A stretch of DNA of 46,710 nucleotides, taken from positions 1-46,710 of the forward strand of contig CALGAR010000023.1 in NCBI GenBank assembly GCA_937959285.1. The letters are read 5' to 3'. Under the pieces are notes generated by a model. That model was not told where the DNA came from. It did no database searches and worked only from the letters and a program-made list of their open reading frames with translations. The stretch comes from an uncultured Bryobacterales bacterium (lineage in GTDB: Bacteria; Acidobacteriota; Terriglobia; Bryobacterales; Bryobacteraceae). This document shows, piece by piece, positions 17,100 to 26,235 of the stretch. A program made the translations under genes and the position numbers. The first letter of the stretch is position 1; the number at the start of each line of letters is the position of its first letter.

Positions 17100-17706
17100 A
17101 TTCTTTTTCCCGGCCGATCGTCGTCGTTGCACCATGACCGGGCACGACGAGGGTTTCTTCCGGAAGCGTCAGAAGTTTGGTCTTGATCGAACTGAGGATC
17201 TTCTGGGTACTCCCGCCCGGGAGATCCGTACGGCCGATGCTATCCCTGAAAAGCGTGTCGCCGGCGATCAGCTTCTTTTCATCGGACATCCACAAACAAA
17301 TGCTCCCCGGCGTGTGACCGGGCGTTTCGAGCACCTCAAACTGATGCGAGCCGAACTGCAAGCGGTCGCCTTCCCGAAGCGTGCTGTCGATGTCACCCTT
17401 CTCAGGCGTCGGAATCCCGAGCCAGTTCGCCTGGACATCCAGACCGTCGTAAAGCGGCTGATCGTTGCTGTTCATCAAAATGGGAGCGCCAGTCGCTTTC
17501 TTCAATTTCTGCGCACCGCCGATGTGGTCAATGTGGGCGTGTGTGATGACAATTTTGGTCAGCTTCAATCCATGACGCTCCAGGATCGCAAGGATCCGGT
17601 CGATCTCGTCTCCCGGGTCGATAACGATCGCCTCACGGGTAGACTCGTCGCCGAAAATCGAGCAATTGCAGCCCAGCAATCCGACCGGTAGGATCTCATG
17701 GATCAT
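17074..17706 (-). CDS. MBL-fold hydrolase (glyoxalase II-like)
   Basis: 210 residues with the full metallo-beta-lactamase metal set: THAHIDHIGG (His56, His58, Asp60, His61), His131 in TPGHTPGS, Asp150 in AGDTLF and His191 in PGHGA. This spacing is that of hydroxyacylglutathione hydrolase-like single-domain proteins; the C-terminal substrate domain of true glyoxalase II is missing, so the thioester substrate is uncertain. A TACAAT box is six bases before the ATG with no Shine-Dalgarno. It diverges from ygfZ and its 3' end overlaps the small gene at 16827-17099. Confidence 0.9.
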   Translation of the reverse strand: MIHEILPVGLLGCNCSIFGDESTREAIVIDPGDEIDRILAILERHGLKLTKIVITHAHIDHIGGAQKLKKATGAPILMNSNDQPLYDGLDVQANWLGIPTPEKGDIDSTLREGDRLQFGSHQFEVLETPGHTPGSICLWMSDEKKLIAGDTLFRDSIGRTDLPGGSTQKILSSIKTKLLTLPEETLVVPGHGATTTIGREKEFNPFLGSL

Positions 17707-17712
17707 AAGCCG

Positions 17713-17722
17713 ATTGTATACT
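17713..17722. promoter_or_regulatory. Overlapping divergent -10 boxes between the MBL gene and ygfZ
   Basis: The plus strand reads ATTGTATACT at 17713-17722. On the minus strand this gives TACAAT (17713-17718) six bases before the MBL ATG; on the plus strand it gives TATACT (17717-17722) about 40 bases before ygfZ. The two boxes share two base pairs, so polymerases for the two genes could not bind together. Confidence 0.4.
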
Positions 17723-17762
17723 TTGAATAGAGACAGGTCCTTTCGGCGAAAGCAAATCCAAG

Positions 17763-18710
17763 ATGATTCAAGGCTATGAAGATCTTCGCGAGGGCGTGGC
17801 CTGGATCGATCTTACTCAACGGGGAAAGCTGAAAATCACCGGGGAAGATCGGGTCCGCCTGCTGCATGCGATGACCACGAATAACGTTGCTGCGCTCGCG
17901 GACGGACAGGGCTTATACGCATTTTTTCTAACGGCGCAGGGGAGAATCATAGCCGATGTGAATCTCTTCCGGCTGCCCGATTTCCTGCTGCTTGACCTTG
18001 AACCCGAGCAGACCGCGAAGATTCATGAACACCTGGATAAGTATATTATTGCGGATGACGTAACGGTCGAAGACATCACGGCTGACTTAGTCACAGTGGG
18101 TTTGGAAGGCCCACGTGCAGAGGAAGTTCTCAAGACCCTCGGCGCGCCCGTTCCTGCTGCTCCCTGGGCCATTGCGTCCTGGGGCAACCGCTGGGTTGCC
18201 ACTGTAAGCGCCACAGGCGGCCCTGGCTTTTCGATCTTTCTGCCGGCTACGGAACGTCCAGAACTGCTTCAGCAACTCGAGCAAGCCGGGGTGCGGCAGG
18301 CAAGTGTCGAGGCTGTTCGTACCGTACGTTTGGAGAACGGCAAGCCGCGCTACGGCGAGGACATCACAGAGAGACACCTCGCGCAGGAGACGCGGCAGAT
18401 GCACGCAGTCAGTTTTCAAAAGGGCTGCTACCTGGGACAGGAGATTGTCGAGCGCGTCCGGTCGAGAGCGCTTCTTCACCGGAGCTTCGCGCATTTTACG
18501 CTTAATACAGCCGAAGTGCCGCCGCCTGGAACGGAAATTCACTCCGACGGTCAGAAGGTTGGGGAAATTACGTCAGCAGCATACTCGCCGGCGCTCGGCA
18601 AAGTCGTGGCGCTAGGCTACCTGCGGCTTGACTTTTTCAAGCCCAACGCCCCACTTACTGCGCCCGGCGATATCGCAGTTCAGGTCAGGGAACTTCCAGC
18701 GGGCGGATAG
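17763..18710 (+). CDS. ygfZ: Folate-binding Fe-S cluster assembly protein YgfZ (GcvT-like)
   Basis: 315 residues of the GcvT/YgfZ fold. The diagnostic motif KGCYLGQE is at 220-227 with the conserved Cys222. The N-terminal GcvT-like part includes LLHAMTTNNV and FLTAQGRIIAD. YgfZ uses tetrahydrofolate in maturation or repair of certain Fe-S enzymes in the cytosol. Its neighbour cysH encodes a 4Fe-4S enzyme, which is suggestive although the two genes converge. The stop TAG is immediately adjacent to the cysH stop, with no intervening base. Confidence 0.92.
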   Translation: MIQGYEDLREGVAWIDLTQRGKLKITGEDRVRLLHAMTTNNVAALADGQGLYAFFLTAQGRIIADVNLFRLPDFLLLDLEPEQTAKIHEHLDKYIIADDVTVEDITADLVTVGLEGPRAEEVLKTLGAPVPAAPWAIASWGNRWVATVSATGGPGFSIFLPATERPELLQQLEQAGVRQASVEAVRTVRLENGKPRYGEDITERHLAQETRQMHAVSFQKGCYLGQEIVERVRSRALLHRSFAHFTLNTAEVPPPGTEIHSDGQKVGEITSAAYSPALGKVVALGYLRLDFFKPNAPLTAPGDIAVQVRELPAGG

Positions 18711-19499
18711 TTACTTCAGGCAGTGTACGTGCCTGTTCTGGCTTACTTCGCGGATTTCCCGCAGGAGTACGTCGATGCGGCGTTCCACCTTGCCGTCCGG
18801 CGTAAAGTGTAATCCGCACTCCTTGGGCGCATCCTGCTCCCACCACCACCTGCCTGCACGTTCCGGTTCGCCAGGCTCGGGAGCTCGTGTGCAAGGAGCG
18901 CATCCGATGCTGGTGTAGCCGTCTTCGTAGAGCGGATGCCGCGGGACCTTGTTGCGGGTCAGATACTCTTTCACCTGCTCGCGCGTCCAGTCGGCTAGCG
19001 GCGCGAGTTTTAACGCCGGGCCGGATGCATCCACCTTGGGCACGCTGGCGCGAGTTTCGTTCTGGGATCGGCGCAGACCTACCGCGTATGCATCCAACTC
19101 CGCCAGCTTGCGCTCGAAAGGCAGGGTTTTGCGGACCCGGCAGCACAGCATCCTCATCGGCACTTCCCGATAAAAGAGGTTGGGTCCGTGCAACGCTACC
19201 ATCGCCTCCACCTCTGCCGGATCCGGAACAACAATTTCTACCCGGATTCCGTATCGCTGGTAGACCGTCTCGATCATCTTGTAGGTCTCTTCAGGCAGCC
19301 GGCCGGTATCGACGGTAATGACGCGGAAAGGCATCTTGAGCTTCGATGCCATGTCTAGCAGTACCATCCCCTCAATCTGGAAGCTCGTCGACAGCGCGAA
19401 CCGGTTGCCAAAAGTTTCGATCGCCCACTGGAGCAGGTCGGCCGGAGCGACGGATTCGTCAGGGTAGGGCGGTTTCAGGGCAAACATCCTAATGTCCAT
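18711..19499 (-). CDS. cysH: Adenylylsulfate (APS) reductase, 4Fe-4S type
   Basis: 262 residues from the ATG at 19499. The CC pair at 119-120, the IGCAPC motif (Cys200, Cys203) and the catalytic ECGLH Cys228 identify the APS-type, cluster-containing enzyme of assimilatory sulfate reduction, rather than the cluster-free PAPS enzyme. GLRRSQNETR is the conserved substrate loop. It reduces APS to sulfite with thioredoxin. The start is uncertain: a TTG at 19535 adds 12 residues and an ATG at 19487 removes four; none has a good ribosome site. It lies just downstream of the unknown secreted protein gene and abuts ygfZ tail to tail. Confidence 0.93.
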   Translation of the reverse strand: MDIRMFALKPPYPDESVAPADLLQWAIETFGNRFALSTSFQIEGMVLLDMASKLKMPFRVITVDTGRLPEETYKMIETVYQRYGIRVEIVVPDPAEVEAMVALHGPNLFYREVPMRMLCCRVRKTLPFERKLAELDAYAVGLRRSQNETRASVPKVDASGPALKLAPLADWTREQVKEYLTRNKVPRHPLYEDGYTSIGCAPCTRAPEPGEPERAGRWWWEQDAPKECGLHFTPDGKVERRIDVLLREIREVSQNRHVHCLK

Positions 19500-19550
19500 C
19501 AGTTTAATAGAGTTGGATCCGGAGTGCAAGCACAAAAGCGAGCGATGCCG

Positions 19551-20192
19551 CTAGCGTCGCAGGAGCTTGCCGGCAGCGGGAGCGTCTGCGGCGTCGAATA
19601 CGAAGAGACTATCGGCGGCTCGAACGATTAAACGTCCGGGACCGAGCGGTTTACCGTCGGTTGGGTAGAACACGGCGCCGTCGGTCGACTGGCCAGGCGC
19701 CAGCTTGGTTTCGACAAACGCGATTGCTGATGCGGCCGCAGCGGCCTTGAGCTTGATTGAGCCCAATTCTGCCTGGGCTGCCTGCCGCCGCTGCTCATAT
19801 CCGTTGGTCGATTGGATGCGTCCGAAGCCGTAGAGACTGGCTTCGTACGTCGATACGAGACGCACGACATCGTTGCGGTTGGCCTTGTCGATCATCTGGT
19901 TGACAACGGTTCGAGCGGGAACGGCCTGGAGGACAATTCCATCGGCCCGCTCAAACCGGAAGTCCTCCGGACGAATGACCCACGTCCTATCGGAGCCGTT
20001 CGACACGGACACTTGCATTACTGCGTATTCGCGAACGGTCGAGGGCAGCGGGGCGAACATGATGGTCAACCCGTTGCGGGTCGCGGTGAGGTAGTGAAGC
20101 CCGTTGGATTCGAACTCGATTACCTGGGCGTTGAGATGTGCGCACACAAGGAGCAGGCAAAGTGTAGCTGTGACACCTCTCAGCCTGTCCAT
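19551..20192 (-). CDS. Secreted protein of unknown function
   Basis: 213 residues from the ATG at 20192, which directly begins a good signal peptide (MDRLRGVTATLCLLLVCAHLNA); the longer frame to 20279 would bury this signal. The mature part is beta-rich then Ala-rich helical (RRQAAQAELGSIKLKAAAAASAIAF), ending in another beta section with a YPTDGKPLGPGRLIV strand. It resembles the domain of unknown function found in many acidobacterial exported proteins, but I cannot name it. TATCAT lies seven bases before the ATG. It diverges from pckA and is 51 bases upstream of cysH. Confidence 0.75.
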   Translation of the reverse strand: MDRLRGVTATLCLLLVCAHLNAQVIEFESNGLHYLTATRNGLTIMFAPLPSTVREYAVMQVSVSNGSDRTWVIRPEDFRFERADGIVLQAVPARTVVNQMIDKANRNDVVRLVSTYEASLYGFGRIQSTNGYEQRRQAAQAELGSIKLKAAAAASAIAFVETKLAPGQSTDGAVFYPTDGKPLGPGRLIVRAADSLFVFDAADAPAAGKLLRR

Positions 20193-20195
20193 ATC

Positions 20196-20205
20196 TACAA
20201 TGATA
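20196..20205. promoter_or_regulatory. Overlapping divergent -10 boxes between the secreted protein gene and pckA
   Basis: TACAATGATA at 20196-20205 contains TACAAT (plus strand, 40 bases before the pckA start) and, on the minus strand, TATCAT (plus 20200-20205), seven bases before the ATG at 20192. This repeats the arrangement seen at 17713-17722. Confidence 0.4.
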
Positions 20206-20241
20206 AACTGGAGGCAGCTGAATCCGACCCGGGGGAGACTT

Positions 20242-21837
20242 ATGCGGGACGCCAGCAGTCGGCAGGGTCGTTGCCTCATACAGGAGCACGGTCTTCGAAA
20301 CCTCCGTGCTGTTTACTGGAACCTCGGGCCCGCCCGCCTCATAGAGGAAGCTGTTCGACGCTGCGAAGCGGTGATTGCGGAAGGCGGTCCTCTCGTTGCG
20401 CGGACTGGCCGCTTTACTGGGCGATCTCCAAAAGACAAGTTCATTGTTCGGGAAGCAGGGACGGAGAACACCGTTGACTGGGGGCCTGTCAATCAGCCGC
20501 TTTCCGAAGAGCAGTTCGAAGGGCTGTACCAGGAGGTGCTCGGTTACTTCCAGGGCAAAGAAGTATTCGTGCAGGACAGTTTTGCGGGAGCCGACCCGTC
20601 CTACGCGCTGCGCGTGCGGGTGGTGACGGAAGATGCCTGGCACTCGCTGTTTGCCCGCCAGTTGTTCATCCGTGCGGATCCAGGCGCGGCCGATCGCGCC
20701 ACGGAATTTACCGTCCTCTGCGCTCCCGGCTTCCATGCAGATCCCGAGCGGCACGGCACCCGATCGGAGACAGCGATCGTCATCAACTTCCAGCGGCGTT
20801 TGGTCCTGATTGCAGGGACCAGTTACGCCGGAGAAATCAAGAAATCGATTTTTACGGTCCTAAATTATCTGCTGCCGTCGCGCGGCGTGTTGCCCATGCA
20901 TTGCTCGGCCAATACGGGCCCGGGCGGAGTGGCTCTCTTCTTTGGACTCTCGGGCACGGGGAAAACAACGCTTTCGGCAGCCCCCGGGCGACAATTGATT
21001 GGAGATGACGAGCACGGATGGAGTGATCGCGGAGTGTTCAATTTCGAGGGTGGATGCTACGCAAAATGCATCCGCCTATCGAAAGAGAAGGAACCTCAGA
21101 TCTGGAACGCGATCCGCTTTGGCACAGTACTCGAGAACGTCGTTGTTGATCCTGAAACCAGGGCTCTTGATTTCGCTTCCGACGAAATAACGGAGAATAC
21201 GAGAGCCGCCTATCCAATTGACTTCATCGATGGGGCGGTGATTCCGGGCATCGGTTCCCATCCGTCGCACATCCTGTTTCTTACGGCAGACGCCTTCGGA
21301 GTGCTACCTCCCATCTCCCGGCTCAGCACGGAACAGGCGATGTACCATTACCTGAGCGGCTATACAGCCAAAGTCGCGGGGACCGAGCGCGGGTTGGGAA
21401 AAGAGCCGCAGGCAACATTCAGCTCGTGTTTCGGCGAGCCTTTTCTGCCGCGGCACCCCACCGAGTACGCGCGCATGCTGGGTGAGAAAATGCGCACGCA
21501 CAGCGTCAAGTGCTGGCTGGTGAACACCGGATGGGTGGGCGGAGCCTATGGCGTCGGACAGCGCGTCAAACTCGAGTACACGCGAGCGATGGTTGACGCC
21601 GTGCTCCAAGGGAAGTTGAACGACGTGCCTATGAAACCGCACCCGGTTTTTGGAGTGCTGGTGCCGGAGCGCTGTCCCGGTGTCCCGTCCGAACTGCTAA
21701 ATCCGCGCTCTCAGTGGTCAAATCCGGACGAGTATGATCGGGCTGCCTGGGATCTGGCCGGGCGCTTTCGAAAGAATTTCGAGAAGTTTGGCGACGTCGC
21801 GCACGAGATCCTGGAAGCGGCCCCGCTGGCGCGCTGA
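20242..21837 (+). CDS. pckA: Phosphoenolpyruvate carboxykinase (ATP)
   Basis: 531 residues, normal for the ATP-dependent family. The reaction oxaloacetate + ATP gives PEP + ADP + CO2, the first committed step of gluconeogenesis. Signature residues: RTGRFTGRSPKDKF at 54-67, GTSYAGEIKKSIFT at 192-205, MHCSAN, the P-loop GLSGTGKTT at 235-243, and IGDDEHGW. The start is the ATG at 20242, four bases after GGGGGAG; the open frame extends to 20104 but that part overlaps the divergent gene and lacks family similarity. Confidence 0.97.
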   Translation: MRDASSRQGRCLIQEHGLRNLRAVYWNLGPARLIEEAVRRCEAVIAEGGPLVARTGRFTGRSPKDKFIVREAGTENTVDWGPVNQPLSEEQFEGLYQEVLGYFQGKEVFVQDSFAGADPSYALRVRVVTEDAWHSLFARQLFIRADPGAADRATEFTVLCAPGFHADPERHGTRSETAIVINFQRRLVLIAGTSYAGEIKKSIFTVLNYLLPSRGVLPMHCSANTGPGGVALFFGLSGTGKTTLSAAPGRQLIGDDEHGWSDRGVFNFEGGCYAKCIRLSKEKEPQIWNAIRFGTVLENVVVDPETRALDFASDEITENTRAAYPIDFIDGAVIPGIGSHPSHILFLTADAFGVLPPISRLSTEQAMYHYLSGYTAKVAGTERGLGKEPQATFSSCFGEPFLPRHPTEYARMLGEKMRTHSVKCWLVNTGWVGGAYGVGQRVKLEYTRAMVDAVLQGKLNDVPMKPHPVFGVLVPERCPGVPSELLNPRSQWSNPDEYDRAAWDLAGRFRKNFEKFGDVAHEILEAAPLAR

Positions 21838-21878
21838 GGCGGGCGCTCGAATCAGGGCGGGAAAATGGGCGCGTGTTT

Positions 21879-22730
21879 TCAATTCGACCCGCCGGTCAGT
21901 TCGCCGCTCCGGAGTTTCGAAGATATCTTGGACAGTTCTTTGCGGATCAACGGATTTTCAGGGTAGTCGCGGGCTAGCTCGGCGAGCAGGCGCTCGCTGT
22001 CGTGCGGTCTTTTTTCCCGAAGGTGAATGAGGGACAAGAGGATTCGAGCAAACGGACCGAAGTAGCGGCCTGACTTGGCGACCGTTTCCAGGTTGCGGAC
22101 CGCCTTTTCCTTACTCCCTTCGACAGCCTCGAACTTCACAAACCAGCGGACAAAGAAAGGAAGGCTGCCGACCAGATATTCGCTCAGACCTGTCGTCAGA
22201 TACGCGTCGTAATAGGTGGGATCCAGTTCCAGGAGGCGGACTGCATACCGCTGAGACTCCTTGGCGTAGCTCAGGCTCCCGAATTGCCGCCGCTCCACGA
22301 GGGCGGCGTAATCTGTCAGAAGCCCCGCGCAAACCGCGAGCGTCAGCAGGCTGTCCTTGTCGTTGGCATCGGATTCCAGCCTCTTCTTTGCCAGGTTCTG
22401 CGCCGCTTGAATGGCTTCGCTGAACTTAGTCCTGATTCCCGGGTCGGGCTGCAGCTTTTTCTTCTCTATAATCCGTTTGTCGTCAGCGAAGAACTCGCTC
22501 TCGAGGATCTGAAGCCGGTCCAGCTCGGAGAAAAGATACGCGGCGGCGCGCATGCTGAAAGCGAGGGAATCGCTCGGGTCGGCGGCAAGATGCCTGTCCA
22601 GGATGCGGTGGGCGCCGGAGAAGTCAAAGTTGTAGAGGCGGCTTAGAGCATCGCTGATGACTGTGTCTGCGGCAGCGCAAGCGCCGGGAAATATCAGGAG
22701 GAGGGCGGTGATGAGGCGGGTCCGCGGCAC
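21879..22730 (-). CDS. Exported helical-repeat (TPR-like) protein
   Basis: 283 residues beginning at a GTG with AGGTG just upstream. A signal peptide (~1-21, ending PGACAAAD) precedes helical repeats: FDFSGAHRILDRHLAADPSDSLAF, a middle region with AIQAAQNLAKKRLESDANDKDSLLTLAV, and LRLLELDP-type helices, then a TPR-like C-terminus (RLLAELARDYPENPLIRKEL). It probably acts as a scaffold in the periplasm. It starts 28 bases after the glnE stop and is likely cotranscribed with it, though no link to nitrogen control is visible. Confidence 0.8.
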   Translation of the reverse strand: MPRTRLITALLLIFPGACAAADTVISDALSRLYNFDFSGAHRILDRHLAADPSDSLAFSMRAAAYLFSELDRLQILESEFFADDKRIIEKKKLQPDPGIRTKFSEAIQAAQNLAKKRLESDANDKDSLLTLAVCAGLLTDYAALVERRQFGSLSYAKESQRYAVRLLELDPTYYDAYLTTGLSEYLVGSLPFFVRWFVKFEAVEGSKEKAVRNLETVAKSGRYFGPFARILLSLIHLREKRPHDSERLLAELARDYPENPLIRKELSKISSKLRSGELTGGSN

Positions 22731-22757
22731 TTCACCTAGTATGACGCTCAGCCCGCC

Positions 22758-25652
22758 CTATTGAAACAACCGATCGAAAAACTCTCTGGTTCGGCGCTGT
22801 ACCTGACTGAGTTCGGTGGGAAGGTCCTGGTCGTGAAGGTGGTCTGGCGTCCACAGCGCGACGAGCTTGGTGAGTATTTCGAGGTGGCCTTCGGCGGTCG
22901 GCAGCGAGCCCTGCGCCTGTCCTGAAAACACGCGCAATCCGTGATCGATGGCGCGATACAGCGTTGCCGCATCGCGCAGGAACTCTGCGTCGGCGCGCTC
23001 GAGATGCCCCATCTGCTCGATGACATCGATGCGCTCCGGCGTATTCAGGACCTTGAAGAAGATCCCGGCGCCCTTCAGGCGGAGGTACATCAGGGCGAAA
23101 TCGATGTCGTAGTAGCCGCCGTAGCCGGCTTTCAAGGGGTTGGACGGCCCCTGTTCGCGCTCGAGCCGCATACGCATCTGGTGGAGCAGGCGGCGCGAGC
23201 GCCCGCTCTGCCCGTAACGGCGCCAGTCGACTTTCTGCAGCTCTCCGAGGAACGCGGTTCCTTTCTCGATATCCCCGGCGATGGCGCGGGATTTCATGTA
23301 GGTAATGCCCTCCCACGCTTCAGCGTGGCTGGCGAAGTAATTCTTGAACGCCGTCTCGGACTGTACCAGCGGCCCTTCGCGTCCGTTCGGGCGCAAGCGC
23401 GTGTCGACAGCAAACATCACGCCGTCTTTGGTGTAGGCCGTGATGATGTTGATCATCCGCTCCGCAACCCGTGTCCAGAACAGCTCCTCTTTCGTGTCAG
23501 CATCGGGGAGAGCGAACACGAGGTCGGCGTCGGATGCGAGGTCGAACTCTTTGAGCCCCAGGCGCCCGAGGGCGATCACCATCATCTGATCGCGAGGCTC
23601 ATACAGCGGATCCGACGGCGGATTTGAAGCGATAACGGAGTTCAGCGCCATCCGGTAGGCGGCGGCGATCACTGCGTCCGCCAGAGCGGAAGTCCGCTGA
23701 AGAGTCGTGAAGACCGGAACCGGCAAACAAATGCTTTCCACCTGAAGACGGAACATCTCACGGCGGAAGAAGCGGCGCAGATCCCCTGGCTCATCCAGTA
23801 CGCTGGCCAGTTCATGATATCGGAGGTCGAGATCCTGGCGGTCGCGCAAGCTCCGGATCTCCTCGATGAGCTGCGGCGTCCGGATCATCTCTTCCGCCAG
23901 ATACGGACTGAGGTCGAAGACGGTGAGCACGTAATTCGTGAGCACCGGATCCGCATCGAGCAAGGCCAGCAGCTCCGGCTGGTCATCAACTCGTTCCAGG
24001 AAATGCTCGAACTGCGCCGCGCCCCGCCGCTTGCCGCGTGCCAGCTGCGCAGCCAATCGCGGGGCCTTCTGATCGAGATACCTCACAAGATTGCTCGTCA
24101 TGGGTTCCGTCACCGATGCCACAGCGATCGCTGCCGCCTCGTGCGTCCGATCCGCAGCCGTTCTGTAGTATGTGGGGTTCTGAGCGTGGATGACGCGCTC
24201 GTAGATATCCTGAACCTCCTCCAGGTGAGTGTTCAGACGCCGCCGGAGCAGGTCGCCCGATGGGTCTCCACCGAGAGATCCGGACGGCATGCGACGGGCC
24301 AGGAGATCGAGCCCTTTTGCGGTTGCGGGAAGCATATGGGTCTGCCGGTCCTCGTCGAACTGGAGGCGGTGTTCGACATTCCGAAGAAAGGTGTACGCGG
24401 AGGCGAGCCTGGAGTATTCGGAGTCCGAAAGCAATTCCTTGTCGTTCAGGCGGGCGAGCGCGAGCAGGGTGCCTCCGTGGCGGACCCATGGTACGCGGCC
24501 CCCGTGCAGGCGTTGCAGACACTGGACCAGAAACTCGATGTCGCGGATTCCTCCACGCGCGAGTTTTACGTCAAAGCCGGAGTTCCCGCGCCGGGCCGCC
24601 AGCTTTTCGTGAATGCGCTCGCGCGCTTCGGAAACCGCTTCCACTGCCCCGAAGTCGAGCGTGGTGGAGTAAATCAAGGGATCGACGAATTCCAGTAGCT
24701 CGCGGCCGGGACCCGGTTCTCCTGCGGCGCAGCGGGCTTTGATGAGCATCTGAAGCTCCCAATCCCGGGCGCGGCTCTGGTAGTAGCTCTTGGCACCTTC
24801 CAGCGAGACACATACTTCGCCGTGACGGCCGTCCGGGCGCAGCCGCAAGTCGACGCGGTAGCACATTCCTTCGGCCGTGTAGGTGGAGAGGAGTTCCGTG
24901 TAGGTGTTGGCGACCTTCTTGAAGAACTCTTTGTTGCTGATCGAAGTCGGGCCGTCCGTCTCGCCGTTCCCGCCGTAGATGAACATCAGGTCGATATCGG
25001 AGCTGTAATTGAGCTCATCTCCGCCCAGCTTGCCTAGTGCGAGCACGGTAAAGCCGCACTCCACCTTGCGTCCTGACGCATCGATACATTGCGGTTTCCC
25101 GTAGCGCTGTTCCAGATCCTGCCGGATGCCGCGATATGCAACATCCAGGATCGCGTCCGCCAGATTCGACAGCTCGCCGGTGACTTCGGAAAGCGACGCG
25201 AACCCTAAGACATCGCGGAGCAGAATCCGTAGAATCTGCTTTCTGCGGAACAACGCCAGAGAGAGCGGGGAAGGGGTTCCGGGCGAGTGCCCGAGCCACT
25301 CTTCAAGCTGCGCGATATACTCCTCCACTGAAAGGACGCGGTGCATCACGCCACGCTCCACCAGTTCTTCCACCCACTCCGGATGCTCCAGGAGCTCTTC
25401 GGAGAGAAAGCGGCTATACGAGAAGACTGTGAGGAGATGCTGAAGGGCGGTCGGGTTGGATGTGAGCCGGCGGAACGCTTCAGGCTGACGCGACTGAAGA
25501 CATTCCAGGAAATATAAAGCGGAATCGGGATCGGCGCACGAGGCAAGCAGCACTTCCAGGAGTGCTGTGAGCCCTTCTTCCAGATGCTCGTTCAGGCGTG
25601 ACAATCTGAATACCGCCGCCGTGCGGTCCTGGAATGCAATCTGCTCCAGCAA
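22758..25652 (-). CDS. glnE: Bifunctional glutamine synthetase adenylyltransferase/deadenylylase
   Basis: 964 residues, close to the usual ~945. The N-terminal deadenylylase has GKLGGDELNYSSDIDLMF at ~207-224 with Asp219/Asp221. A regulatory helical middle follows, then the C-terminal adenylyltransferase with GRLGLKEFDLASDADLVFA near residue 700, keeping the Asp-x-Asp pair. It covalently switches glutamine synthetase off and on in response to PII and glutamine. The start is a TTG at 25652: the frame is closed upstream by a TAA, there is no in-frame ATG in this region, and GGGAGG lies eleven bases before it. A TATAAT box (plus 25685-25690) precedes it. Confidence 0.93.
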   Translation of the reverse strand: MLEQIAFQDRTAAVFRLSRLNEHLEEGLTALLEVLLASCADPDSALYFLECLQSRQPEAFRRLTSNPTALQHLLTVFSYSRFLSEELLEHPEWVEELVERGVMHRVLSVEEYIAQLEEWLGHSPGTPSPLSLALFRRKQILRILLRDVLGFASLSEVTGELSNLADAILDVAYRGIRQDLEQRYGKPQCIDASGRKVECGFTVLALGKLGGDELNYSSDIDLMFIYGGNGETDGPTSISNKEFFKKVANTYTELLSTYTAEGMCYRVDLRLRPDGRHGEVCVSLEGAKSYYQSRARDWELQMLIKARCAAGEPGPGRELLEFVDPLIYSTTLDFGAVEAVSEARERIHEKLAARRGNSGFDVKLARGGIRDIEFLVQCLQRLHGGRVPWVRHGGTLLALARLNDKELLSDSEYSRLASAYTFLRNVEHRLQFDEDRQTHMLPATAKGLDLLARRMPSGSLGGDPSGDLLRRRLNTHLEEVQDIYERVIHAQNPTYYRTAADRTHEAAAIAVASVTEPMTSNLVRYLDQKAPRLAAQLARGKRRGAAQFEHFLERVDDQPELLALLDADPVLTNYVLTVFDLSPYLAEEMIRTPQLIEEIRSLRDRQDLDLRYHELASVLDEPGDLRRFFRREMFRLQVESICLPVPVFTTLQRTSALADAVIAAAYRMALNSVIASNPPSDPLYEPRDQMMVIALGRLGLKEFDLASDADLVFALPDADTKEELFWTRVAERMINIITAYTKDGVMFAVDTRLRPNGREGPLVQSETAFKNYFASHAEAWEGITYMKSRAIAGDIEKGTAFLGELQKVDWRRYGQSGRSRRLLHQMRMRLEREQGPSNPLKAGYGGYYDIDFALMYLRLKGAGIFFKVLNTPERIDVIEQMGHLERADAEFLRDAATLYRAIDHGLRVFSGQAQGSLPTAEGHLEILTKLVALWTPDHLHDQDLPTELSQVQRRTREFFDRLFQ

Positions 25653-25684
25653 ACGTTGCCAGCCCTCCCGGTCTTACCAGACCC

Positions 25685-25690
25685 ATTATA
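25685..25690 (-). promoter_or_regulatory. Candidate -10 box (TATAAT) for glnE
   Basis: A perfect minus-strand TATAAT lies 32 bases before the glnE TTG, in the 48-base gap after the MOSC gene. The matching -35 position (GCAGGT, 17 bases upstream) is weak. This allows a short leader that includes the GGGAGG ribosome site. Confidence 0.45.
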
Positions 25691-25700
25691 TCTTGCGGGT

Positions 25701-26195
25701 TTAGGCCACCTGCTCCAACAGTTGAATCGGATCGCCCACCCGGATCATTCCAGGTTGCACCACAGCGGCATAAAACCCGCTCATCCCCCAGTGCGGGGAT
25801 GTGGTATCTCCCTCTTTCACCGCCCGATCATAAATTGCTTCCTGAATCCCGGGACCATAGACGTTGAGGGCGGAGCAGGGAATCCTCGGACGCGTCAGCT
25901 CGATGATGACATCTCCGATTCGATAGCGCTGGCCGGACCGGAACTGCCTGTGGTCCACACCTTGAGTCGTGACGTTTTCACCCAAAGCGCCGTAGTAGAC
26001 GGGAAAACCTTCGGCGGCGAGCTGATCCACTACCTCCGAGGCAAGTAGCAGGAGGGCCTTTTGAGGGCCGCCGTGGAATTGTGGGTGGGCAACCGCGTCG
26101 CCCTCAATGCCGAGCGGCGTTACGAAACCTTCTGGAATGGGGCGTTTCGGCACCCCGCCGCGAGACACGTTGAGCTGGAGAACCCGGCCGGCCAT
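25701..26195 (-). CDS. MOSC domain protein (YiiM-like)
   Basis: 164 residues from the ATG at 26195, preceded by AAAGGAAG. The MOSC domain (molybdenum cofactor sulfurase C-terminal type) shows GDAVAHPQFHGGPQKALLL, GALGENVTTQG, RIGDVIIELTRPRIPC with the candidate sulfur- or Mo-binding Cys, and WGMSGFYAAVVQPGMIRVGD. YiiM and YcbX relatives form molybdoenzymes that reduce N-hydroxylated compounds. A TTG at 26234 would extend it by 13 residues over the end of the upstream gene. It follows the first HEAT gene by 40 bases on the same strand. Confidence 0.88.
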   Translation of the reverse strand: MAGRVLQLNVSRGGVPKRPIPEGFVTPLGIEGDAVAHPQFHGGPQKALLLLASEVVDQLAAEGFPVYYGALGENVTTQGVDHRQFRSGQRYRIGDVIIELTRPRIPCSALNVYGPGIQEAIYDRAVKEGDTTSPHWGMSGFYAAVVQPGMIRVGDPIQLLEQVA

Positions 26196-26235
26196 CTTCC
26201 TTTCATGCTTGCGTGTCCGGCCGGACTGCTGCAAC

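Noticed and set aside
18717..18735. Six-base inverted repeat CAGGCA/TGCCTG near the ygfZ stop as a terminator
   Set aside because: It lies in the cysH coding sequence, the stem is short, and no T-run follows.
20104..20241. 46-codon N-terminal extension of pckA
   Set aside because: It overlaps the divergent gene and its promoter, has no PckA similarity, and the ATG at 20242 has GGGGGAG.
22732..23316. A 194-codon minus-strand frame inside glnE
   Set aside because: It lies in another frame within the glnE C-terminus and has Arg/Pro-rich shadow composition.
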